Shown in pieces: positions 1-7,614 of a stretch of DNA of 49,441 nt. Position numbers and translations under genes: made by a program. The notes below the pieces were generated by a model that searched no databases, was not told the DNA's origin, and saw only the letters and a list, made by a program, of their open reading frames with translations. Source of the DNA: Fontivivens sp964399735 (GTDB lineage Bacteria; Zhuqueibacterota; Zhuqueibacteria; Residuimicrobiales; Krinioviventaceae); NCBI GenBank assembly GCA_964399735.1, contig CAYNSO010000018.1, positions 1 to 49,441 of the forward strand, read 5' to 3'. The stretch's first letter is position 1, and every line of letters starts with the position of its first letter.

Positions 1-81
1 AATTACCCACTACAAACAATATAGAACCGTTATTTTAAACTGCCTGTAAAGTTATTTTCATCACACTCTGCTCTTTTTATC

Positions 82-114
82 CGGTTATCCGGGAAATAAC
101 CGTTCCGGCTTTTT
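82..114 (+). terminator. Two overlapping, mutually exclusive hairpins with T-run
   Basis: CGGTTAT (82-88) can pair with ATAACCG (96-102). Alternatively CCGGGAA (89-95) can pair with TTCCGG (103-108), with one bulged G, directly before CTTTTT (109-114). The second fold looks like a weak intrinsic terminator and the first would prevent it. It may end an upstream gene outside the window or act as an attenuator. A TATAAT hexamer follows at 117-122, but I see no good -35 box for it. Confidence 0.3.
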
Positions 115-122
115 GTTATAAT

Positions 123-361
123 GAATATATCATATATATCGGTGTATGTTTAGTGTATGAATACCTGCCGGAATATTGCTCTTTATTACAGTACAGGGTT
201 TCATTACAGATTTTTAAATTTCAATTTTGTGATCCAGGTCGGAATTTATATTGGTAAATATTCGTTTAATTACCTGGTCAACATAAAACATACTCATACC
301 GGTCCTGGAATGATCGACAAAAAATTATGAAAATTTGCTAGTTGAAAGCGATAAAAAAACC
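123..361 (+). other. AT-rich leader before the first lipoprotein gene
   Basis: No gene is visible here. An inverted repeat CCAGGT (234-239) / ACCTGG (272-277) could form a stem in a leader transcript. I recognise no cobalamin, TPP or other riboswitch core. If the TATAAT at 117-122 is used, the first gene would have an untranslated leader of about 230 bases. Confidence 0.3.
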
Positions 362-826
362 ATGAAAAAAACAATACTATACCTTTTCCTGCTGCTGCCG
401 GTTCTAAGCTGCGAAATTGACCATGGCCTCGGCACTATGGATTCCCGTATTACCGGCAAGATAATCTTTGTAAACCGCGATAAAAAGCCGGATTATGTTG
501 AATCGCTGCGCATTGTCGCTGTGGCCAATTTTCCCCCGGAATCGCTTGGCGACCTGGTAATTACCAATACCTCGGTGAATTTAAGCAAGGAACAGCCCGA
601 GTATTACATCCCCGCGCCCCTGGCAACCTATCACCTGGTCGGGGCTATTTATAAAGAAAAAGGTAAAAACTGGAACTATGGCAATTTGCTGGGATTCTAC
701 GGTTTTGACCCGGTCAATTACACTGTTGACAGCGTTGCCGTTGTCTTGACAAAACAACATCCGGTTGCATACAATATAGATATTATTTGTGATTGGTCCT
801 TGTTACCTAAAAAGGAAGAAAACTAA
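362..826 (+). CDS. Small outer-membrane or surface lipoprotein paired with TonB receptor
   Basis: This encodes a predicted lipoprotein of 154 residues. I place the start at ATG 362, because it begins a clean signal peptide (KK, a run of leucines, lipobox LPVLSC with Cys about residue 17). The longer reading frame from TTG 335 would add nine charged residues in front of the signal. The mature part is about 135 residues and likely beta-rich. It resembles the C-terminal half of the lipoprotein at 6728-7585: both share an FPP-type motif, an LLGFYGFDP/LGFYQDP-like stretch and a final IDI..DW ending. It ends 5 bases before a TonB-dependent receptor, so the two are co-transcribed. A substrate-capturing or receptor-accessory role is inferred from this context, not from a recognised family. 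It does not look like SusD, which is far larger and helical. Confidence 0.8.
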   Translation: MKKTILYLFLLLPVLSCEIDHGLGTMDSRITGKIIFVNRDKKPDYVESLRIVAVANFPPESLGDLVITNTSVNLSKEQPEYYIPAPLATYHLVGAIYKEKGKNWNYGNLLGFYGFDPVNYTVDSVAVVLTKQHPVAYNIDIICDWSLLPKKEEN

Positions 827-831
827 ATATC

Positions 832-2976
832 ATGATAAAAAGAATTGTAAAAATTTCAATCCTTATACTATTTCTGGGTATTAATTTGGCCCTGGCAAAA
901 ATCTCTGGAATAATCGAGGGTCAGGTGCTATCTGCAGAAAATAATGAGCCCCTGGCCGGCGCCAACGTATTTATTATCAATACCTTTATTGGCGGCAGCG
1001 CCGATGCCCAGGGTCATTTCGTAATATCAGCGCCCCCCGGCAGTTATACCCTCAAAGCCAATTTTATCGGTTACAAATCTGCCGAACAATCAGTCACCGT
1101 GCTTGCCGACCGCACCATTCAACTGGTATTCCGGTTAAAATCTACACCGTTGCAATCGGAGCAGATCATAGTCACCGGCTCGCGGCAGCCGGAGACGCTT
1201 TCTTCTGCGGCTTCCAGCATCAATATTCTGGGCAGCGCCGATATTAAACGCCGTAATAATTTTCGTATTGACGACGCTCTGCAAAGCGTGCCCGGTGTGG
1301 CAATCGTCGGTGAAAATGTTAATATTCGCGGCGGCTCCGGCTACAACCGGCTTGGCGGCAGCCGTGCCCTGGTGCTTCTCGATGGCGTGCCGATCCTCAC
1401 TAGCGATTTGGGCGGCGCCAACTGGAATATTTTACCGGCCACCGAAATTGAACATATCGAGGTGCTCAAAGGTGCGGCGTCCTCGTTGTATGGCTCCGGA
1501 GCTTTGAGCGGCGTGATCAATGTTTTTACCAAGCTGCCGGACAGCAAACCGGGGCTTTCGGTTAAGCAAACATCCGGAATATATGATAGCCCCTCCGTAC
1601 CGGAATGGAAATGGACCGACAAACAGCTTTATTATAATCGTACCGACGTCAGCGTGACCAATAGCTGGGGCCCCGTTGGCCTGCGCCTGGCGGTAACCAA
1701 TCATCGTTCCACCGGCGACCGCCAAAACGGCTTTTTCGATCGCTGGTATTTCACCGGCAAAACAACTGTGCAATTGCCGGCGCAATCTACCCTCACCCTG
1801 TTTTCCACCTACAGCCGCGATGATCGCGAATTGTTTTTACAATGGATGGAACAGGATCACGCCCTGCTGGTGCCGCCCACAGAAAAAGGCAATAGCTATA
1901 TAATGGACGGTTATGTGGGATATGCTGTTTATAATAAACTCTTTTCACCGGTACTGTCGACCAAACTGCGGTTGTCCTATAACCAGCAACTGGTCGGCAT
2001 ACCCTTTAACATTCAAAATGCCTTTACCCCGGCGGTGGGGTTGAGCGGCGAATTGCAGGTGAACTGGAAACCGGCCGATACGCACAGCCTGTCTATGGGC
2101 GTCGACTACAAACACGACCAGGTCGAGTCCAAATATTACGGCACCCGCGAAGCCAATGGCATATCCCCCTACATTCAGGAAATCTGGCAGGTTTCCAACC
2201 TGGTTCAGGTGAACGCCGGGTTACGCTGGGACACCTATACCCTGGTGGGCGATTCGATAGAACACCAATTGAATCCCAAAATCGGCGCCAGTTACCAGCC
2301 CTGGTTTGGCACGATATTTCATTTTTCCGTCGGCAGGGGCTTTCGCGCCGCCACGGTTGTAGAACGTTTTATCGATGTGGGCTCCAAGGACTTTAAAGCG
2401 CTGCCGAATCCTGATCTGGAACCGGAACGTTCGGTATTGTTTGACGCCGGCGTTCGCCAGAATATTGGCGACAATGCGTATGCGGAATTATCGCTGTTTT
2501 CAAGTACCTATAAAAATCTCATTGAGCCTACCCTGCGTTCGGATTTAACCGCCCTGTTTTTAAACTATGAAAAAGCGCGTATTCAGGGCATTGAAACCGA
2601 ATTCCGCTGCAACCTGCTGAACGACCATGTGCGCCTGCAAGGCTCAGCCACCTGGATGGATCCTGTGGAAGTGGCAACCGGCGAACCCCTGTTATACCGG
2701 CCGCGTTTTATGGCTTATTTCGCCCCATCCCTGCGATACGGCAATTTTGCTCTGGAAACCGATTATCGCTATATGAGCAAACTGAGTAAAGTTGCCGTTT
2801 ATCCGCTGGATGAACGGGTGCCCACCAAAGTGTGGGATCTGCGCCTGAATTACACTAAAGACTCTTATTCTGTACAGCTTTTTATTAAAAATGCTTTGAA
2901 CTATAACTATACTGTATCTGAACGGGTGTTGGGTGAAATCCGTAATTTTGGCGTCTCACTCGGCGCTGATTTTTAA
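832..2976 (+). CDS. TonB-dependent outer-membrane receptor (first copy)
   Basis: This 714-residue protein is a TonB-dependent receptor that would import a substrate across the outer membrane using energy from TonB-ExbBD. In order it shows a signal peptide (residues 1-22), a carboxypeptidase-regulatory-like beta domain (about 25-110, with the IGYKSAEQSV element), a plug domain (about 115-235, with NIRGGSGYNR and the EIEHIEVLKGAASSLYGSGA-type segment before the barrel), and a 22-strand-type barrel to the C terminus. The last residue is Phe, as in many outer-membrane barrel proteins. No TonB box stands out. It lies 5 bases after the lipoprotein gene and 37 bases before a T9SS cargo gene. A paralogue is at 7615-9798. 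The substrate cannot be read from sequence; the plug resembles the BtuB/vitamin/siderophore class more than SusC, since the length is about 700 rather than 1000 residues. Confidence 0.93.
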   Translation: MIKRIVKISILILFLGINLALAKISGIIEGQVLSAENNEPLAGANVFIINTFIGGSADAQGHFVISAPPGSYTLKANFIGYKSAEQSVTVLADRTIQLVFRLKSTPLQSEQIIVTGSRQPETLSSAASSINILGSADIKRRNNFRIDDALQSVPGVAIVGENVNIRGGSGYNRLGGSRALVLLDGVPILTSDLGGANWNILPATEIEHIEVLKGAASSLYGSGALSGVINVFTKLPDSKPGLSVKQTSGIYDSPSVPEWKWTDKQLYYNRTDVSVTNSWGPVGLRLAVTNHRSTGDRQNGFFDRWYFTGKTTVQLPAQSTLTLFSTYSRDDRELFLQWMEQDHALLVPPTEKGNSYIMDGYVGYAVYNKLFSPVLSTKLRLSYNQQLVGIPFNIQNAFTPAVGLSGELQVNWKPADTHSLSMGVDYKHDQVESKYYGTREANGISPYIQEIWQVSNLVQVNAGLRWDTYTLVGDSIEHQLNPKIGASYQPWFGTIFHFSVGRGFRAATVVERFIDVGSKDFKALPNPDLEPERSVLFDAGVRQNIGDNAYAELSLFSSTYKNLIEPTLRSDLTALFLNYEKARIQGIETEFRCNLLNDHVRLQGSATWMDPVEVATGEPLLYRPRFMAYFAPSLRYGNFALETDYRYMSKLSKVAVYPLDERVPTKVWDLRLNYTKDSYSVQLFIKNALNYNYTVSERVLGEIRNFGVSLGADF

Positions 2977-3013
2977 CAATTGACACCGACTATTACAAAA
3001 GGATGAAAATACT

Positions 3014-4684
3014 ATGAAATGGAAAAATCTGCTCTGGCCGGCGTTTTTACTCTTGACGACCGTCGCCTTTCCGCAAACCAAAAGCCTTGACCGGCAGTAT
3101 GTGCCGATTATTTGGAGCAATCATGTGGCGCCTGTATTAAATTTGAATGTTAATGAATGGACCGCTTTTAGTTACAATGCGTCAACTCTTTCCTGGAAAG
3201 CTATACCCTTTCAGGTGGATGAAGCAAAACCAAATGGTGGTTTTGAACGAACATTTGAATTGATACAACCGGAAATAGAACAAATTGATCAAATTGTCTT
3301 TATGCCGCAAGATATTGGCGACAAGGCGCCGCAATCTGCATGGGTCGATGTCTCGGATTCTGTAAAAGCAGAGCGAATTGAAGTCCAAATTACCGATCCC
3401 CTGGATTCAGGAAAAATTGGCTGGATCTATCTGTTTAAAAATGTCAACAATCCACCCATTATTCCGGGTTATTTTTCTTATGGAAAACCTGCTTCCACTA
3501 CTTCGGCAGATACTTTAAGTACAAATTCATACCGGTTAGTGCATAATGGCGTTGGCATGCCGGAAAAACTATCCTTTGGCCCCGGCTATACAGGTGATTT
3601 TATCGATCGTCTGAAATTCCGCTTTTCCGGTAAACCCAATGTCCCTTTCTCCAGTTCCTATAACATTACCGAAAATGACCTCTATGCGCAGCCATCACCC
3701 CTATCCTCTTATCCCGGCGCGGTTCGTTATTTTCGCGATGTACGTGATCGCATAAAAATACCAATTTCCCTGGTTGGCGATAAAGATTTTAACCCGAACC
3801 TGCAATATTTCCCCTATTCTGTCAGCGGTCAGGTCAGCCTGAATATTACCGGCGGATATATATCACTGGTTGGCGTCAAGCTGATTCGCCTGTCGGTTGA
3901 TCTCGCTCCGGATGCTGCCGGGTTATCCTTTTTCTCGGATGAAAACCGTACCGGCAACCCTATCGACGGTGTTATGGATTCACCCGATAAAACAATTACC
4001 AACCCGAACAACCTGAACTGGTTCATGGCCACGGGTCCTCAGGGAACGGTATTGATGAACCTGAAATTACCGGCGGTGGAAAACGCTACTGCCCAGTTAT
4101 ATTATCGCGATAACAACGCCGGCGGCACAGCAGACGGCACCGATGATACCGGCGACAAACAGTCCTGGGGCGATATGGGCGTGTATATCACCACTTCCGG
4201 AGACTATATTTCTACAACCAAACTGGAAATTGTATTTACCATGTACTTTATCAACCAGGATTTAACCGCCAACGCCGCGGAAATGGGCGACAAGATCAGA
4301 GACTGGCAAGCCAATCCCTGTACAATCACAGCAATTACACAGGAATATGTTCCCGATTCGAATCGTATTAAAAAGAAAACCTATAAACCCACAACTTTTC
4401 ATATATCGCAGCCCTATCCAAATCCCTGGCATCTTGAAAACGGCGCATTAGCGTTTGAATTTACCAGCGCCAAACAACGCGATGATTATACATTAACTAT
4501 TTACAACATCCTTGGCCAGGAAATCAGAAGATATGCCAATATCTATGCCCTGAAAGATAACAAAAGAATAGTGCTGTGGGATGGCCGCAATTCCAGCGGC
4601 GCCCTGGTGTTGCCGGGTACGTATTTTTACAAAATACAAAACTCGCGTGACTCATTAACCGGCAAATTTATTATTATTCCGTAA
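3014..4684 (+). CDS. Secreted protein with T9SS C-terminal sorting domain (family A copy 1)
   Basis: This is a 556-residue exported protein. It has a signal peptide (about residues 1-20, ending AFPQ), a large unrecognised beta-rich body, and a C-terminal T9SS type-A/FlgD-like sorting domain (about 465-556) with ISQPYPNPW, an IYNILGQEIR strand, VLWDGRNSSG and the terminal GTYFYKI pattern. The body shares repeated landmarks with the next gene: an IPFQVDE element, a D..VFM..D.GD.AP element, and DTGD..SWGD.GV near the end of the body. The two are therefore paralogues. A good ribosome binding site (AAGGA) precedes ATG 3014. The function is unknown. Position between two TonB-receptor/lipoprotein pairs suggests a surface binding protein or enzyme that feeds those receptors; that is inference. 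Confidence 0.85.
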   Translation: MKWKNLLWPAFLLLTTVAFPQTKSLDRQYVPIIWSNHVAPVLNLNVNEWTAFSYNASTLSWKAIPFQVDEAKPNGGFERTFELIQPEIEQIDQIVFMPQDIGDKAPQSAWVDVSDSVKAERIEVQITDPLDSGKIGWIYLFKNVNNPPIIPGYFSYGKPASTTSADTLSTNSYRLVHNGVGMPEKLSFGPGYTGDFIDRLKFRFSGKPNVPFSSSYNITENDLYAQPSPLSSYPGAVRYFRDVRDRIKIPISLVGDKDFNPNLQYFPYSVSGQVSLNITGGYISLVGVKLIRLSVDLAPDAAGLSFFSDENRTGNPIDGVMDSPDKTITNPNNLNWFMATGPQGTVLMNLKLPAVENATAQLYYRDNNAGGTADGTDDTGDKQSWGDMGVYITTSGDYISTTKLEIVFTMYFINQDLTANAAEMGDKIRDWQANPCTITAITQEYVPDSNRIKKKTYKPTTFHISQPYPNPWHLENGALAFEFTSAKQRDDYTLTIYNILGQEIRRYANIYALKDNKRIVLWDGRNSSGALVLPGTYFYKIQNSRDSLTGKFIIIP

Positions 4685-4735
4685 AATTCTGTTGCATTGG
4701 AACAATTATTTAATATATATTGTTCTAGAATTTTA
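4682..4735. repeat. Large interrupted inverted repeat between the two cargo paralogues
   Basis: TAAAATTCT (4682-4690, which includes the stop codon) pairs with AGAATTTTA (4727-4735). Inside it, GAACAAT (4700-4706) pairs with ATTGTTC (4719-4725). The left arm has a 9-base bulge and the right arm a 1-base bulge. No T-run follows, so it is not a classical terminator. It could stabilise the 3' end of the upstream message, act as a processing site, or bind a regulator. Confidence 0.45.
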
Positions 4736-4836
4736 CAGTGATTCATGATTTCAATCATATAGAACTTGACAGGAATGGAAATATTATAAACAAGATAATC
4801 TGACTGGTTTTATTAAAAACAACAGAGAGGCAAAAA

Positions 4837-6597
4837 ATGAAAAAAATCACCACATATATACTAGCGCTTGTTGCCCTGTTTTTTATTACCCAATCTATTG
4901 CTAACGCCGGAACCCTGCAGCAAGACCGCCAGTACCAACCGGCTGTGCTAACCGCACAAATGCTGGGCAGCTTTCAGGGCTTGCCGGTGAACCAGATTTA
5001 TGCCTATTCCTATAACGCCGGCAATGGAACCTGGTCCATGATTCCCTTTCAAATTGATGAAATGACCTATGGCCCCAATCCCCTGAGCGGCATTGGCAAA
5101 GAAAAATGGTTCTACTTTACTGAAGTATGGGCGCATATTGATTCGATTACCACCAAAACGCATAATGGTGTTTTCGACGACCATGATGAACTGGTGTTCA
5201 TGGTGCGCGATATGGGCGACCAGGCGCCGAACAACAAATCTACCTGGATCGATAATCAGGATTCAAAAAACTATCCCCGCCTTGAAATTGCCCTGTATGA
5301 TTCGGTTGAAACCACAAAAAGAGCGTATGTTTACCTGTACCGCTCCACCACGTTGAGCAAAAACGACATACCGCGCCCCTACGACATGTCGTTTAACGAA
5401 GCGACAAATACCGTATCTACCAAATACTATGATTTAACCTTCGGCAATCCCGGTATGGTAAGTGGGATTGCCCTTAAAACACCTGGTAGCAGTGGCCTAA
5501 ATATTCTGGATCGGTTAAAATTACGCGCCAATGTTTTATGGAGCACCACTTTCGGGGTGATAGCGGTTATGTTTGTGGAAGAAAGTTTATATAGCGACAG
5601 CCTCTATTATACAAAAGATCCGATTGTGCGTTTCATCCGCCTGTTCGATTTCAGCTTTCAATCCGGTTCCATTAAATATAAAGACCATGCTTTTAATGTA
5701 GACACCAAATTCTATCCGTTTAACGGCACTATCCGCGGCGGTTCGGAATTGTCGACCGATTCCCTGTCCCAGGTGGAGCCTGAACCAATGGATATTAAAT
5801 TTATGGATTTACGTTATTCCTGGGATTACAACGCCAATGCGTCCGGTATGAAATTTTACAATCCGTATAACAACGGCATAGTGGTGGACGGAACCCCGGA
5901 TAACGTTACTACCACAATCGACATACCGGCCGATAAAAAGAAACGCATCCCGGTATGGAACATGCTCTCCGGCGAACAGGGCACAGTCTTTACTTTTGGT
6001 AAATTTTCCAATACCAAATTTACCAACTTTCAGCTATACTATTGGGACAATAAAAACGGCGGCGCCGCCGACCAGGCGATCTTTGCCGATCTTTCCCTGG
6101 ATACCGGCGACGGGGCATCCTGGGGCGATAACGGCGTTTTAATGCAAGCATCAATCAACGACACCCTGGAATTACTGTTAAATTATACGTTGTATATGCT
6201 GCCGGAGAAAAATGTCGACAGAGCTTTTGCCGAACAAATGGCCAACAATACTTCTATTGGCATTGAACTGGCTACACCTGTTGTAGTAGGCGTCAAAGAT
6301 AACAGCCCCTCGGTTCCGGGTAGTTTTGCTCTTTCCCAAAACTACCCCAATCCGTTCAACAATTCCACGCGTATTTCCTTCATACTTGAGCGCCCCGGAG
6401 AAATATCGCTGTTGATTTATGACACTGCCGGACGGCTGGTCAAAACCCTGGCCAAAGAAAAATTTGCTGCCGGCGCGCATGACCTGCACTGGAACGGCAC
6501 AAACAATAGCGGACTGGAAGTCCCGTCCGGTATGTATTTCTACAAATTACAGGCCGGTCAGCAATCCGTTGCCAAAAAACTACTGTTGATAAAATAA
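4837..6597 (+). CDS. Secreted protein with T9SS C-terminal sorting domain (family A copy 2)
   Basis: This is a 586-residue exported protein, paralogous to the gene at 3014. It has a signal peptide (about residues 1-24, ending IANAG) and a beta-rich body carrying the shared IPFQIDE, DELVFMVRDMGDQAP and DTGDGASWGDNGV elements. Its T9SS type-A sorting domain has FALSQNYPNPFN at about 497-508, LLIYDTAGRLVKTL, and the PSGMYFYKLQ..KKLLLIK ending. The family rule is that such a C-terminal domain directs passage through the T9SS translocon and then anchoring or release. GAGAGG lies 6 bases before the ATG, a strong ribosome binding site. A 152-base gap with a large inverted repeat separates it from copy 1, and a strong terminator follows. 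I recognise no catalytic motif in the body, so an enzyme role cannot be asserted. Confidence 0.87.
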   Translation: MKKITTYILALVALFFITQSIANAGTLQQDRQYQPAVLTAQMLGSFQGLPVNQIYAYSYNAGNGTWSMIPFQIDEMTYGPNPLSGIGKEKWFYFTEVWAHIDSITTKTHNGVFDDHDELVFMVRDMGDQAPNNKSTWIDNQDSKNYPRLEIALYDSVETTKRAYVYLYRSTTLSKNDIPRPYDMSFNEATNTVSTKYYDLTFGNPGMVSGIALKTPGSSGLNILDRLKLRANVLWSTTFGVIAVMFVEESLYSDSLYYTKDPIVRFIRLFDFSFQSGSIKYKDHAFNVDTKFYPFNGTIRGGSELSTDSLSQVEPEPMDIKFMDLRYSWDYNANASGMKFYNPYNNGIVVDGTPDNVTTTIDIPADKKKRIPVWNMLSGEQGTVFTFGKFSNTKFTNFQLYYWDNKNGGAADQAIFADLSLDTGDGASWGDNGVLMQASINDTLELLLNYTLYMLPEKNVDRAFAEQMANNTSIGIELATPVVVGVKDNSPSVPGSFALSQNYPNPFNNSTRISFILERPGEISLLIYDTAGRLVKTLAKEKFAAGAHDLHWNGTNNSGLEVPSGMYFYKLQAGQQSVAKKLLLIK

Positions 6598-6626
6598 TAG
6601 TAAAGACAATAGGACAAACTTGTAAT

Positions 6627-6658
6627 CCGGGTGGAAAAACACCTCCGCCCGGTTTTTT
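6627..6658 (+). terminator. Rho-independent terminator closing cassette 1
   Basis: A 9-base-pair stem is formed by CCGGGTGGA (6627-6635) and TCCGCCCGG (6644-6652), with one G-T pair. The loop has 8 bases, and TTTTTT follows at 6653-6658. It lies 30 bases after the second cargo gene and separates the two lipoprotein/receptor cassettes. Confidence 0.9.
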
Positions 6659-6727
6659 CATAAAACAATCAAATACTTTCAGAGTTTTTTTCACACGTGT
6701 TCTTTGCAGAGAGAGGAGCATTATTAT

Positions 6728-7585
6728 ATGTTTATGCGAATTTTTACACACCCGCAAGTTAATAACTCTGCCGGGTTACGACATGTGTTCCTTTGCTTGT
6801 TACCAATCCTGTTTCTGCTTTCCTGCAGCAACGATGACCATGGCATTGCGCCGTTGCCCGGCGCTTTGGAATTGCAATTAAAGTTTTACAGCAAACAAAT
6901 ACCGGAAGACACCCAGGGCGTGTATTTATTTGTAGCGCCCAAATTTCCGCCGCATGCCATCAATGAAATGTTTATGAGTCCCAACAGCTTGCCGCTCGGC
7001 CAGGATACGATTTATACTACCATGAACCTGCCTTATGGTCATTATGAAGCGATCGGCCTGTGGTGGTACAATAAAAAAACCATTTCCAACCTGGCCGATG
7101 CTTATAACCTGAAATCGGTTGCCCGAATCGACACACAATATGTGTACCAGTTTGATATTACCAAAGAAGAACCGGTGCATAGCACGGACATGTGGGTGGA
7201 TTTGCGGCAAATGAACCGGGACGCCTTTATCGAAGGGACGATAACCTTTAACGGCCCCTTCCCGAAAGATACCTATGCCGTTGCCATTGCTGCATATCAT
7301 AGCAGAATCCCGACCGCCAAAATAGATTACCTGGCTTTACTGGAATCCATGGACTTTTCCATCGGCGAAAATCCTTACCATTACAAATTGCCGATTAAAA
7401 GCTCTAACCGGATCGTTTACCTGGTAGTTTTTTGGCTTTCGGAAACTGGTGGACTGGATGATTTTCAGACTCTGGGCTTTTATCAAGATCCTAAAAAACC
7501 GGGCATACCGGGGGAAATTAAACTTAAATCCGGCAAGACGGCTACAGGGATCGATATCCTGGCCGACTGGAACAATATTAAATAA
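6728..7585 (+). CDS. Lipoprotein with two similar domains, paired with TonB receptor
   Basis: This encodes a predicted lipoprotein of 285 residues. ATG 6728 is chosen because GGAG lies 9-10 bases upstream; the open frame from TTG 6704 runs through that ribosome binding site. The signal ends in lipobox LFLLSC (Cys about residue 33). The mature protein appears to hold two related beta domains of about 115 residues (about 45-150 and 160-285). Each has an aliphatic strand before a PP- or proline-bearing turn (VAPKFPP; IAAYHSRIP), an LP-type strand (MNLPYGHYEAIGLWWY; LPIKSSNRIVYLVVFWL), and a following N/D-rich turn. The second domain and its IDILADW ending resemble the single-domain lipoprotein at 362-826. 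It sits 29 bases before the second TonB-dependent receptor. A receptor-accessory or ligand-binding role is inferred. Confidence 0.82.
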   Translation: MFMRIFTHPQVNNSAGLRHVFLCLLPILFLLSCSNDDHGIAPLPGALELQLKFYSKQIPEDTQGVYLFVAPKFPPHAINEMFMSPNSLPLGQDTIYTTMNLPYGHYEAIGLWWYNKKTISNLADAYNLKSVARIDTQYVYQFDITKEEPVHSTDMWVDLRQMNRDAFIEGTITFNGPFPKDTYAVAIAAYHSRIPTAKIDYLALLESMDFSIGENPYHYKLPIKSSNRIVYLVVFWLSETGGLDDFQTLGFYQDPKKPGIPGEIKLKSGKTATGIDILADWNNIK

Positions 7586-7614
7586 TAGCATTTCATCCTG
7601 TTGAAAGGTGAATT

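Noticed and set aside
123..361. Cobalamin or other riboswitch before the first TonB receptor unit
   Set aside because: No conserved riboswitch core could be recognised, only a simple inverted repeat.
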